From Tribonema minus (lineage: Eukaryota > Sar > Xanthophyceae > Tribonematales > Tribonemataceae): a DNA stretch of 64,000 nucleotides. The stretch lies in contig JAFCMP010000528.1 of assembly GCA_017506865.1 (NCBI GenBank), positions 496,001-560,000 on the forward strand, read 5' to 3'. This document shows positions 1-10,481 of the stretch, one piece after another; position 1 is the stretch's first letter, and each line of letters opens with the position of its first letter. The notes beneath the pieces were generated by a model. That model was not told the DNA's origin. It was given only the letters and a program-made list of their open reading frames with translations, and did not search any database. The position numbers were made by a program, and so were the translations under genes.

Positions 1-2686
1 GCGCTTGACACAGCCGTGCATGCAGGGTGCCGCCCGGCGACTTCCCGCACAGCTTGCAGCCTGCCGTCTGCTCCTCTACTCCGATGGCGCGTTTGACGGC
101 CAGCTGCCAGGATAGGCCATCGAACGAAGCCGTTGTGGAGTACATGGGCTCGTTGAGGAATGCCATGCCGATCGAGTGCATGTGGCGCTGCGACCGGAAT
201 CGAGCAAGTGCTTGCGTGCGTTGCGTGCCCTGCGGCAGCTGTTGCAGGTCCGCCTCCACCTTATCTGCAAGCTCGGTAGCGACGGCATCTGCAAGCGCAC
301 TCTGATTGGGGCGCTTCAGGCTACACTGCAACTGCAGAGCACTGGCGTCAAGTACGCAAGCAGCATCCGCACCAGTGCCACCACCTGCTGTCGGCCGCAG
401 CGGCGGCTGCTGCGTAGGTGGTTGCTGCTGCAGTGGCGTTAGCGCTGGTGGCAGTATATGTTCCAGCTTGTCACCTGTTGCTGCACGTAGAGATGTGGCA
501 GCTGTGGCGATCGTCCGCATGAGGGGCAGGCGCGCCACCTCTGCTGCTGCTGCGCCTTGTAGCATTGCTGGTGTGGAACGCGCAGCGCCTTCATTGACGG
601 CTGCCGCTGCTGCGTGCGCTGGTGCTGCAGCTGTGCCGCCTGCCGTTGCTGCTGCTGCCAGTGGTGTTGCTGCTGCCGCAGGTGTTGGTGCAGCACCTGC
701 CGCATTGGCCGCTGCCACCGCCATTGCCGCTGTCGCAGCCGGCACGGTTGCGGCGCCGCCTGCCGACGCTGCTCCTGTTGCAGGTGCTGCAGCAGCCCTT
801 AGGCTAGTAGGGCCTGTAGCAGCTGTATTGCCTATGCCCGCAGCCGCTGCTGTTGATGCTGCAGTTAGTGATGCCGCCGAGGCCACTTGAGGTGCAACAT
901 GTGCTGCCGCTGCTGCAGCAGCCTCTGATGCTGGAGCAGCTGCTGCTGCCGCCGCTGCTGCTGCCGCCGGAGTAGTTGCGCCGTGCGCCGCCGCTGCTGC
1001 TGCTGCCGCTGGTGCCGCCTGTGCTGCCGCCGCGGCCCCTGATCCAGCGGCAGCTGCGTCGTGTGTTGCCGGAATGGCTGCGCCATAAGCGCGGCCAGCC
1101 GCTGATGCAGTTGCCGCTGCCGGAGCGGTCGCGCCTCCACTGGCAACCGCCGCTGCCGCTGTAACAGTTGCCGCTGCTGATGCTGCTGGTGCTGGTGCTG
1201 CTGCCGCTGCTGCCGGTGTCGCTTGTGTTGCCGCATCCTCAGCAGCGTTGTCTGCAGCCGCTTGAGGAGCCGCCTGCTGCAGCACCCCCGCCCATCCAGA
1301 GAGTGCTGGTTGCAGCGCTTGCAACGTGCCCGCCACATACGCAGCATCAGCGATGTCGCAGGCGCTGGTAATGCCAAGGCCGCCATGCCGTGTTGGGAGT
1401 CGCGCTTGCTGTAAGGCTGGGCCGTGCGCTGCCAGATGGAAGTGGGCCCCACTTTGCTCAAACTGGCGCCAGGTCTGGCCTGGTGGCTGCAGGCCCATTG
1501 AGTGCTCAAGCACCCACTGCGTGACCCGATCCCACTCCTTGGCGGCTGGCGCTGTCTGCGTAGTGGGAATGGTGCGCAGGCAGTACGTCATGCGAGGCAC
1601 CACGCAGTAGCGCAGTAACCTGAACATAGCCCTCGGAGATGTCAGGCGCGCGCATCGCTCTGCAAATCGAGCCCCTGCCCCGCCTGCACCCGCTTCCCTG
1701 CGCAGCCATGCGTCCACAAAGCTGCTGTGGCCCACCGGCACCCCCAGCAACACAGCTTTACGGTTCTGATTTTCATCCGTATCCCCCACTAGCTGAACGC
1801 CCAGCTGCTGCAGCAGTTGCCGCTCGTGGTCTGTCACCACATGCCCCCTGCCAGGCAGCGCGCGTGACTTGGTGAGGTTTAGCTCCAGCCCCACCTCCGC
1901 AAAGTGTTGTTTGAGCTGCGCCACCGCCTGTATGTCATCCTGAGTCAGCGTGCAAGCGCCTGTTCGGACGTTGGCATCGTCCATGTAGGCGCCCATCCGC
2001 CTCCGCGCGCGCTGCGCAGCCGCCGCCTCATTGAACCGTTTCAAGCACTGAGCAATGGCGCCGCAGAAGAGCATCGGTGCCGCGGGGTCCCCCTGCTTAA
2101 ACCCGCGCTGAGACATGATGATGCGCGTGGAGCCGTCAACGTGCTGGAACAGCAGGCGTGGCCGAGTGCGAACGTATGTGCCGATGAAGTAGTCGAGGAA
2201 GTCCGGCAGCTGTGCTGCTACCCATTCCGCTGCCGCCAGGACGAACACCATGTTGAAGGCATTCTTGAGGTCCAGCATGAACTGCCAGTGACCGAGCTCA
2301 TACGCGAGTTTGCCGGCCATGGCCGCTTTCTCCGCTCCTGCTGAGACGGCTACCCCATACTGCCCGTCTGGCTCAAGGAGCTCCGCCAGGAAGTCTTTGC
2401 GGTCTGCCAGGTACACCGAAGTGCATAGTCGCTGCAGCACCTCGCCGCAAACGATGGGCCGCTGCTTAGCTGTACCATCTTCCTGTTGTTCTGCAAGTGG
2501 CGTCAGGCGCCCCGCGCCATGCAACTGCCAGAAGGCATCCGGCAGCCGCGCAGCCTCCCGCATAACGGTCTGAAGCCACCGTGTGAGGACAGCAGCAAAC
2601 TCATGCCGTCCCCAGCTTGTGCGTAGCGCATCCTGCAGGTGGCTGTAGCGCAGCCCCGATGGGCCTGCTCCACTGTAAGGGCTTGC
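1..2686 (-). pseudogene. LINE ORF, reverse transcriptase part (continues past left edge)
   Basis: This is the continuation, in the same frame and with no further stop, of the LINE polyprotein after the TGA. It has RT blocks in order: SGLRYSHLQDA (about 2650-2620), RPIVCGEVLQRL (about 2470-2430), LDLKNAFNMV (about 2270-2240), QRGFKQGDPAAPMLF (about 2105-2064), YMDDANV (about 1990-1972) and LGVPVGHSSFVDA (about 1745-1705). A thumb-like region follows, then about 700 bp of Ala codons (GCA/GCG/GCT), and finally HSIGMAFLNEPM and CKLCGKSPGG..H..LC, the zinc motif that precedes the endonuclease. RT motifs are all present, so the copy looks young. The Ala-rich tract produces long spurious ORFs on the plus strand. 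Confidence 0.8.
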
Positions 2687-4687
2687 TCACTGGATGAGCT
2701 TGGCAACCGTCTCTGGCTCAATTCCCTCCCCCTGTAACAGGCTGAGTTCTGCTGGCATGTCGGCTGCTTTCGCCACAAGCTGATCAACCATGCCGGATAG
2801 CTCATGGAGTTGTTCCCCTGGCGCAGCGGGGGGTTTGGACTGCATGGCGGCAAAGCAGTCATCATCAGGTATCGCCACCGTTTTGGGCTGAAGGAAACGC
2901 GCTGCCTGCTGTAGCCCCCCCCGTGTGCCCATGCACTGTAGGACGTAGGCGTTGATCGCTGCCTCCGTTTGCTGGCGCGCGCGCCAGCGCCGGTGCGCAC
3001 GCGCGTGTGCGAGGAGCGCTGGCACCAACCGGTCAAGCTCACCGCGTGCCAACATTCTGATTCTGTCGGAGCGAGTGATGCCAGGTGCGCCATCGGTGGA
3101 GGTGATGAGTGATGGCATGAGGTGGTGTAGAATCGTGGATCTTTGCAGTCGCTGCACCCGCCCTGCGGAATCTGGCTCCCGCGCCGCATTGACGAACATC
3201 GTCATTGTGTGTGCCAACAGATGTGTTGCTGCGTTCTCCAGTGCAGCTCCCACATAGCGACGATTGCGTGGTCTAGCAAGGCTTCTAGTTGTCGCGAACT
3301 GCAGCTTGCACAGCTCATCGAGGCTGATGCTGTCAAGCACTGCTGCGACTGCGGGGGTTGAGATGGTCCACGTGAAAAGCCCACCTGCCCCACCTGCTGC
3401 GCCTGCAGGGCCTGGCGCTGCCGCTGCTGTCGCCGCACCTGCCGCTCTGGGGCCCCCTCCGCCGCCGCCGCGGCCGCCACGACCACAGCCTCGTCTGCCG
3501 CTGTCGCTGCTGCGACCGCTGCCACGGCCACCGCGGCCGTTTTGAGTTCGCGCGCCACTGCCGCTGTTGCTAGCACCGCCGCTGCGGCTGCTGGCATCAC
3601 TGCTGCGGCCGTTGCCAGCGCCGCTGTCCTTAGTACCGGCTGCACTGCCGCCGCCGGCACCGCTGCTGCTGCCGCCTCCGGTTCTGCTGCCGCTAGTCGC
3701 TCTGCTACTGCTGATGTCTGCATCATTGCTGCCGCTGCGAACGCGTCCTCCATTGCCACGTCCGCGCCCTCCACTGCGACCCCGACCCGCTCGTGTAGCA
3801 CTGCTGCCCCCGCGTTCCGGCCTCTTTGAGCTGCCGGAGGAGCTGCTGCCACCAGCCTGAGCAGCAGGTGCCTGCTGCGCGTGCGCTGGTCCCTTTGCGT
3901 AGGGGTTGCCGATGGGTGTGCACGCCGGTTGCTGCTGTGGCAGCGACGTGGTAGCTGTTGCCGTCGATGCATCAGGTGCTAGCGGTGCTGCTGATGCTGT
4001 TGTTGACAATGTTGCCGCCACTGCAGCGGGTGAAGTGATAGGCCTGCATTTGCGGCAGTGCTTGCCCGCGCTGGCATCGCTGCTGTCCACTCTGAATGTC
4101 TTGTTGGCATGAAACAGGTTTTTGCACAAGGCACACTCGGTGTAGATGGTTTGCAAGTGCGACGTGCTGAGGTCGGAGCGCTCCAGGAACGTTGTTGCTG
4201 TCCCACTGTGGTGTTTGCGCTGGTGCTTCGCCGCGATGTGGGCGTTTAACCTCTGCTGTAACGAGAGCAGCGACATGCCCTTCTTCACCACGAGGTCGCA
4301 TAAGTTGCACTTGTACTCCGGGTCCGCACTGCCTCCACCTCCAGCTTCGTCGTCTAGCATCAGACGTTGCTGTTCCAGACTGTTATGACCTGTTCTAGAG
4401 CGCTTGACTGCACTTTGCCCGCCCGTGTGCTCCCCTTCGCCTGTTTGATCGGAAATTGACCAACCGTCATTCTGTACCCTCTTGCGTTTGTGCGCTGCGC
4501 GTCCGTCTCCAGTTGCTCTGCTGCTGCCACTCGTGCCATCGTCCTGTTGACAAGCGCCATTGCCATCTGCAGCACTGGTGCTAATATCCTGCGCTTGTGC
4601 GCACGCTAGATCGGATTCCTTGCATTTCTGCGCTGATTCAGAGTTGGCAATACGGGCCTCCCGCCGCCGCCATGATATTCTTTTCAT
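2687..4687 (-). pseudogene. LINE ORF, N-terminal part (666 aa, zinc fingers)
   Basis: This is the N-terminal 666 codons of the LINE polyprotein. A C2H2-like finger (CNLCDL...HIAAKH) sits near residue 126-155, and a second Cys cluster (CALCKNLF...CRKC) near 183-215; such fingers are thought to bind nucleic acid in R2-type elements. A long Gly/Ser/Arg-rich stretch follows, then a block with 'TWTISTPAVAAVLDSI', which matches in position and character 'AWDLSTPSVVHALDQT' before the RT of the other LINE in this window. The frame stops at a TGA after KLIQ, and the same frame continues directly into the reverse transcriptase (ASPYSGAGPSGLRYSHL). The stop is therefore best read as a single nonsense change in a once continuous ORF. 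A natural two-ORF design is less likely because there is no frame change or new start. Confidence 0.75.
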
Positions 4688-4799
4688 GATCTCTGCTACG
4701 CCATGGTGCTACATGCTACAGCTACATACCTATCCGCATCTCGTGGAGGCCTACTTAGTCGGTACTACTGTCCTATTTCACTATCACCTGGCCCAGTCT

Positions 4800-4811
4800 G
4801 CTTTATAAAAA
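4800..4811 (+). promoter_or_regulatory. TATA-like box upstream of the ankyrin-like gene
   Basis: The stretch CTTTATAAAAAG lies about 105 bp before the proposed start codon at 4912 in a gene-free 225-bp gap. Position and sequence fit a TATA element; no other core element is obvious. Confidence 0.4.
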
Positions 4812-4911
4812 GTACTTGGTCGTCCATTCCTGTTTTCGCAAAGCCTTCCTAAATAACAACTTGTGACCAGACCTGCAGGGTCTCTTCCAGCTCGTGTGAA
4901 CAAAGGCCAAC

Positions 4912-7900
4912 ATGGTGAAGCGAGCGGTCAACGGTGCTGCTGGCGATAGTGCTGTTGCACCAGCTTCACGAGCATGCGCCGCTTCTGCGTTAAATGATGC
5001 CCCAACCGGTAAGAGGCACTACTGTTGTGTGTGCTGGTGGATCAAACCGACGCTGAGCGTTTCATTGAGCTTGACGAATGGCTCAGAGCTATACTCATGT
5101 GGTGATGTCGCTGTATTTTGCCTTGCACGACCGTTGCATGCTGGCCTGCTGATGTGCACCAGGGCGAGCGTCTGGGGAATGCATCAACTGTCACTTTTGG
5201 CGCCGTTGCCGCACGCTGCTCACTGCCGGATTCCTGTTGCTGACTCTGCGATGAATTGCATCTGTGTGCTTATCACTCAGCAGCAGCGGGAGATGACGTG
5301 TACACCAGAATCTTCGGCTTCCTTGGAAAAGGGCACTATCTGCAGGTGGCTCTGGTGGCGAAGCATTGGAGGATGATATACGGCTGCATGAAGGGCAAAT
5401 TCACAGCGGTCAGAGAGATGCCCAGGTAAATACAAAGCAGACAGCGTAAAAAGTGCATATATTGTATTATGACAGACACTTCAAGTGTGGCGGCCAGTGT
5501 TGCGTTGTAGAGCGTACTGGACACGGCAAGCGGCGCCAAGTGCGCAAGCGGCGATGTCATGTGCAGCAACAGGCCCTTGGCACACTTGCGCAAATGCTGC
5601 TGGCGGTTGTGCTGCTCACAGCGTAAGCTACAGATACAAAGTGCACCACTGCACTTGAGACAGTACAGGGTCAGTACAGGTGACAGTGCTCGCCAGTCTG
5701 CCGCACGAAGGCACTCATGCTCTTGATCCATGCATTTTGGCTCCATGCATTGACTGGTGCACTGCCCAGCTTCTTGTAGGGACTGTACCGCTGCAGCTTG
5801 TGACAGTACACAGGGACAGTACAGGCGACAGAGCTCAACGGCCTACCGTACAGAGAGCTCATGCCCTCTGCACTCCGGCTCTCTGCGTCTCACGCGGGCT
5901 TCAGACAATGCCATCTTGACCGGTGTGTGGTTGAGACTTGTGCACACTGCGTGAAATGTGTCGCATGATCACCCGCACACGGCGACGTACTTGCGCTGCC
6001 CTTTGTGGTACTACGCGCTACATCCCCATGTGCAGCTCTGCAGTCTGGCTTGAACCTTCTCAGTGGCGCTCTGCCGCTGGCACGGCTGGCGCGCGCAACG
6101 CCGGAATGTCACAACTTCAAGTTTATCATCATCTGCAAGCGTATCCACACACACACCAGTCGCGCCAACCTCAAGTAACACCATGCCTTGCCTCCTCCAC
6201 CGCCACAGATCTCTGCCGCTGCTGCAGTGGGCGTTCGCGAACGGCTGCCCGAAGGACCGCGTCATGGCGTGGGGCGCGCGGTCGGCGTCGCTTGAAGTTC
6301 TGCGCTGGGCGCGCGCCAACGGGTGCCCATGGGACGAGCACACGGCGGCGCGAGCAGCTCTGGGAGGGCGGCTGGACGTTCTGCAGTGGGCGCGGTCGGA
6401 GGGGTGCCCGTGGGACGAGTTCACGTGCAGGTCAGTGGACTGGGTTCAGTGTACTGTGAAGTTACTGCAGTGGGCGAAGGGTGCCCGTGGGACGAGTTCA
6501 CGTGCAGGTCAGTGGACTGTGTACTGAGAATAGGTGGGACGAGTTCACCTGCAGGTCAGTGGACTGGGGTCGGGGTACTGTGAAGTGGTCCCATGTACTG
6601 TGAAGTGGAGGTGGGGAAGGGGTCCGGTCCCAGGGAAAGTCCGTCAGATGGTGTTTCATTTGCATTCCTGAGGAGAGGGGAGCGATGCTGTGGCCGGTGT
6701 TAACGGTGGCGTAGACCGTAGACGGTCCCCCGACGCAAGAACTCATTTGAGGGGTCAGTTTCCAGATTGGGCAGCCCAGCCCTTTGACGCCGCCTCAGGA
6801 AAGCAGCGTCTGCACAATGAGCAACATTACATTGATTGCTCACCAACCCTTTCTCTCGAACGCATGCCCACGCCCACTGCGCGTCACGGCCGTCTCACTA
6901 CCGTGCAAGACACACAAGCTCACACACACACGCACACCGCCGGTCGTGGATCGCCCCCCGCCACCCCGCAGCAAGGCGGCGCAGGGCGGGCACCTCGCAG
7001 TGCTGCGCTGGGTTACGCTACTTACATACCTACCACAGCAAGGCGCACACGCACTGACACCGCCGATCGCGATCGCCTCCCCGCCACCCCCGCAGCAAGG
7101 CGGCGCAGGGCGGGCACCTCGCGGTGCTGCGCTGGGCGCGCGCGCACGGCGCGCCCTGGGACCGCGGCGTCTGCGCCGCGGCAGCGCTCAGCGGTCACAT
7201 CGCAGTGCTCGACTTTGCGCACGCGCACGGCTGCCCGATGGACGCGTACACGTGCTACAACGCGGCGGCGGCGGGGCGCGTCGACGTGCTGGACTGGGCG
7301 CGCTCCCGGAACGTTCCGTGGGGGGCGCCGACGTGCGCCGCGGTGCGTGTCAGCGCTCGCATGCATACCGTCTGCCAGCCGTGAATCAGCATGGTGCATG
7401 CGCGCTCAGTGGCGACACTCAAGTGTTGGGACATTCACTTGTTACTCCTACTCGTAGAAGCACTCGTACACAGGTACTCGTACAGTACAGGCGCGTGGAC
7501 GTGCTGGACTGGGCGCGCTCCCGGAACGTTCCGTGGGGGGCGCCGACGTGCGCCGCGGTGCGTGTCAGGTTTCAGCGCGCGGATACGTACCGCTTGTCAC
7601 ATGCGCGCATCAGCATCAAACATGCAGTGGGTGGGGGGCGCCGACGTGCGCCGCGGTGCGTGCCAGCGCTTAAATATGGAGCAGTTGTCAACCAAGAATT
7701 AGCATCATGCTTGCGTGCACTGTAGCAACGCTTGCTTCGAGCGCAGGTTGCCCAGGCCCCACTCTGCGGCAAGGGGGTGGAGGGGGGGGTTGGTGGACCT
7801 CTGAATTTTTCTGGAAATCACCCACTTGCTTGAGAATTCAGCAGTTGCAAAAAGAGCCTGCTGTGTCGCAGGAACAACCCTGAGATTGATTGTACTCTGT

Positions 7901-9066
7901 TTTGCATGCTGAGCGCCACAGACGTTGTACACCGTGCATAAGCTGCCTCTGCACGCCCTTTGGCAGAATATTGCGCACCCGGCACTCCTTGCACCATCTG
8001 TCAGTGGCGGTCAACCAGTGCTACGCCACCCCAGTGACTTCCTGTCCCCCCTGCCACTTCCTCATACTTGGAAGCTATGTGACATGCATCCATTTAGGCA
8101 ACCGCTTTCTGCCGTGGTCTCGCACGTATGCTGCCACCCTGTTCTGCCTGGCGTCATCACCGCCACACTGTGTGACCTGGACACAGTGACCCTGTCAGTG
8201 GTGGGCAACCACTGCTATGTGACGCCAATGGCTACGGTCCCCCCTGCCAGCTCCTCCATCTTCGAAGTATATGCAATGCATACATTTGAGCACCGCGTGC
8301 TACTGCTGTGTGACCCTGCAGGCGGCGCGCGCGGACCGGCTGGAGGCGCTGCAGTGGGCGCACGCGCACGGGTGCCCGATGGACCGCGACACGTGCAGCG
8401 GCGCGGCGCGCAACGGGCACCTGGCCGTGCTGCGGTGGGCGCGCGAGAACGGCTGCCCCTGGGTGAGCGGCCGTGTGTTGTTGTCGAAGTGATTGTTGTT
8501 GAAGTGCGAAGCTGTTGAGGCGAGCGTGATAGTGAAGTGCGGCAAGGCACGGGGCGCATTTGGCGGCGTCGGCTGCAGCTGCGCTGGAGATCCGCATGTG
8601 ATGTTTGCGCCTCGTGTGCGGTACGCGTGGCGGTGCGGTCGCAAGCGAACACTCTCTGAGTACATTGCGTGTCTGAAGCATGCGCATCTGCATGGAATGG
8701 TGTGAGGGCGGCAACTCGGTGATGCAGCAGATGCGCCTGCACACTCTCACAGTGCAAGCACTCCACGCAGTTGGTTCACTCCGAGCCTCGCTTCCCTTGC
8801 GCACGCCACTGACCCATACTTCAACTCCGGTCTTCACCCTTCACCCCACACACGCTGCATCCCTTGCCCAGGATACGGAGACCACGAGAGCGGCGGCGCA
8901 GGCGGGCCACCTCGATGTGCTCAAGTATGCGCGTGCGAACGGCGCGCCGTGGGACGCCGACGTCTGCGCGAGCGTCGCCGCCACCGCGGAGATACGCGCG
9001 TGGGTGCTGACCAATTCCGCGCCGCGCGGGGGCAAGGCGGTGCGGCAGCGGCTGCGATGGGACTGA
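4912..9066 (+). CDS. F-box-like/ankyrin-like repeat protein, six exons, 348 aa
   Basis: Exons inferred from splice sites and matching phases: 4912-5008, 5281-5425, 6209-6430, 7096-7342, 8322-8462, 8872-9066 (1,047 bp including stop). Exon 2 encodes a short helical block (GDDVYTRIFGFLGKGHYLQV..KHW) that resembles the F-box-like N-terminus seen in stramenopile ankyrin proteins. Exons 3-6 encode about eight degenerate ankyrin-type units with the core 'LxVLxWARxNGCPWD' (for example LEVLRWARANGCPWDE, LAVLRWARAHGAPWDR, LEALQWAHAHGCPMDR, LDVLKYARANGAPWDA). Such repeats bind proteins; the partner is unknown. It ends RQRLRWD then TGA. A TATA-like box lies about 105 bp upstream. Introns 3 and 4 contain repeated copies of exon ends with their splice sites. 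The repeat assignment is firm; the F-box label is tentative. Confidence 0.75.
6431..6575 (+). repeat. Two downstream copies of exon-3 end plus 5' splice site
   Basis: The used exon end reads GGACGAGTTCACGTGCAG followed by GTCAGTGGACTG at 6413-6442. Near-identical copies recur around 6490-6522 and 6537-6567 inside the intron, each with the same GTCAGT donor. Only the first is continuous with the ankyrin-like frame. Confidence 0.8.
6930..7095 (+). repeat. Upstream copy of 3' splice site and start of exon 4
   Basis: Around 6945-7013 there is a copy of the pyrimidine tract, CAG acceptor and first ~45 bp of exon 4 (CAAGGCGGCGCAGGGCGG... through GTGCTGCGCTGGG). The used copy lies at 7060-7137, about 120 bp further on. 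The first copy breaks off before the rest of the exon, so the second is taken as the real acceptor. Confidence 0.75.
7487..7667 (+). repeat. Two downstream copies of exon-4 end plus 5' splice site
   Basis: Exon 4 ends in the stretch encoding RVDVLDWARSRNVPWGAPTCAA followed by GTGCGTGTCAG. A close copy of about 80 bp recurs at 7490-7569, and a shorter one (GGGGGGCGCCGACGTGCGCC followed by GCGGTGCGTG) at 7632-7663. The later copies lack an upstream exon and are read as intron. Confidence 0.8.
7990..8320 (+). repeat. Duplicated ~170-bp block before the exon-5 acceptor
   Basis: The segments at about 8002-8110 and 8192-8300 align: GTCAGTGGCGGTCAACCAG versus GTCAGTGGTGGGCAACCAC, then CCCCCCTGCCA..TCCTC and CATTTAGGCAACCG versus CATTTGAGCACCG. 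The second copy leads directly into the used acceptor (TGACCCTGCAG) of exon 5. Confidence 0.6.
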
Positions 9067-10481
9067 GCACCGGCTGCCCTGAGCAATGAGTTTCTGGATG
9101 GCAGGATGTCTTCGTGGCTCGACTTAGTTCAAGGGCTACGTGCTAGAGTACACGGTTTGCGTGTGATTGACGCAAGCGCACAGCTCGGTTGTAAGGAGAC
9201 CGAGCTCAGTAAATCGCGTGTGGTTGGCGCAAGCGCACGGCCCGGTTGTAAGGAGACCGAGCTCAGTGAGTGGTCTGGCGGCGTTGACACGCGTGCGCGT
9301 GTTGGTGCTGCTGGGGTTCAAGCTGAGGGAGAGCAGGGGGGACAGCAGCGGCGGCGCCTGTGAGGCTGGGTGGCACTTCAGTCCTCGAAGCATTCTGCAC
9401 CCAAGCTGTGAGGCAGTCAGCACAAGTAGTTGCGAGCCACGTACAGCGGCGGTGAGCACAGCAACTTACATGACTCTGCCAGATGATTGACGACTTTTCT
9501 GAGGTGGTGGTGTGTGTCGAAGAGGAGCGTGGTGTGTGTGGGGGGCTTAGACGCTGTCGGAATGCGACCTAGTTCCATGCAGGGACCACTATACATGTAT
9601 CAGTGTTGAGTTCTGAGCTGGGACCCTGAAGGATTCATGATGCCTGTGCTGCCAACCTGCTTCAGATTGCTGAGGAAGATTCTCAGGTCGATTTGGAAAA
9701 ATTTGTTTTCGCATACAATGCAATTTATAAATCAATAAATATGCTCATCCAATGTGCACATTGTCTCTGGAATTGCTTCGACCTGCGGTCGACCTTGCTT
9801 GTGATGCACCAAGATCGTTGAAGAAATCATGTATCACGGAGTCTGGGTGTCCGCTCGTTTGCGACTTGTTCTGCTGAGGATGTTTGGAAAGTCCATTGCT
9901 GGGATGATGCAAAGTCACCATTTCTGTTCATCACGCTATGACAGTCGCTGATTTGCACGACCCGGCTCATCATCACCACGAGCATCCATCGAAGGAGACC
10001 CGCATGTCCTGCACAGTCGCAATGTTACAGTGGCGTCGTATCAAGATGCCGAGTACGGTCTTATGCGCGGAGCACTATGAATGCAGCCGTAACATGCTTT
10101 GAATCAAAATCAGTTTCACAACGGAAAACCGCAAAGGTGACATTCCCCCGCGAAGAGTGGCTCGCTAAATCTCGCCCAGCAGCAGCAGCAGCCCAGCCTG
10201 ACGGATTGTTGCATTGCCAAGAGCAATAACGCCACTCAACACCAGCACCACCTAGCCTTGCGCCACTTGGCAGTGGCAACAGTTGCCACGATTGGCACCA
10301 ACATCACATCGCGGATTCTCGCCAACACTTAGGTGATGGCGCCATGAGGTGGCGTCGTTAGGCCAACTTGTATGCCTGAGACGGACATCGGGGCAAATCC
10401 ACATAGCATCAGCCAGCACGAAGCCCCACAGGCGTTCGGTACAAATACGATGGAGGACTGAAAGGAGCTGGGGACACACTC
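9067..10481. other. Intergenic region between the ankyrin-like and FN3-like genes
   Basis: No convincing exon was seen on either strand. It holds a two-unit tandem repeat (9160-9275), an AT-rich stretch with overlapping AATAAA-like words (9722-9745) that could serve 3'-end formation of the upstream gene, and only short shadow ORFs. A four-codon upstream ORF (ATG GAG GAC TGA, 10450-10461) lies just before the next start codon. Confidence 0.5.
9160..9275 (+). repeat. Two-copy tandem repeat of about 56 bp
   Basis: Units of the form GCGTGTGATTGACGCAAGCG through GAGACCGAGCTCAGTAAAT and GCGTGTGGTTGGCGCAAGCG through GAGACCGAGCTCAGTGAG lie head to tail. They differ at only a few positions. Confidence 0.8.

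Larger units (their letters stand above)
1..4687 (-). mobile_element. LINE retrotransposon (R2-like RLE type), 3' end outside window
   Basis: A non-LTR retrotransposon lies on the minus strand and runs off the left edge. Reading from 4687 towards 1, one frame encodes N-terminal zinc fingers, a low-complexity Gly/Ser/Arg-rich linker, a conserved helical block, a reverse transcriptase, a very Ala-rich spacer (about 1200-500) and the start of a CCHC zinc motif near position 10-60, as found before the restriction-like endonuclease of R2/NeSL-type LINEs. RT signatures seen are KQGDPAAPMLF (about 2064-2105) and AYMDD (about 1978-1992). The endonuclease proper would lie left of position 1. The frame is split by one TGA at 2687-2689. 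No target-site duplication could be checked because the 3' end is missing. It differs from the LINE at 26-35 kb, which also has a protease domain, but shares its layout. Confidence 0.85.

Noticed and set aside
306-890. A 194-codon plus-strand ORF of almost pure Ala/Val
   Set aside because: It is the antisense of the Ala-rich spacer in the minus-strand LINE frame, which has RT motifs on both sides of it in domain order.
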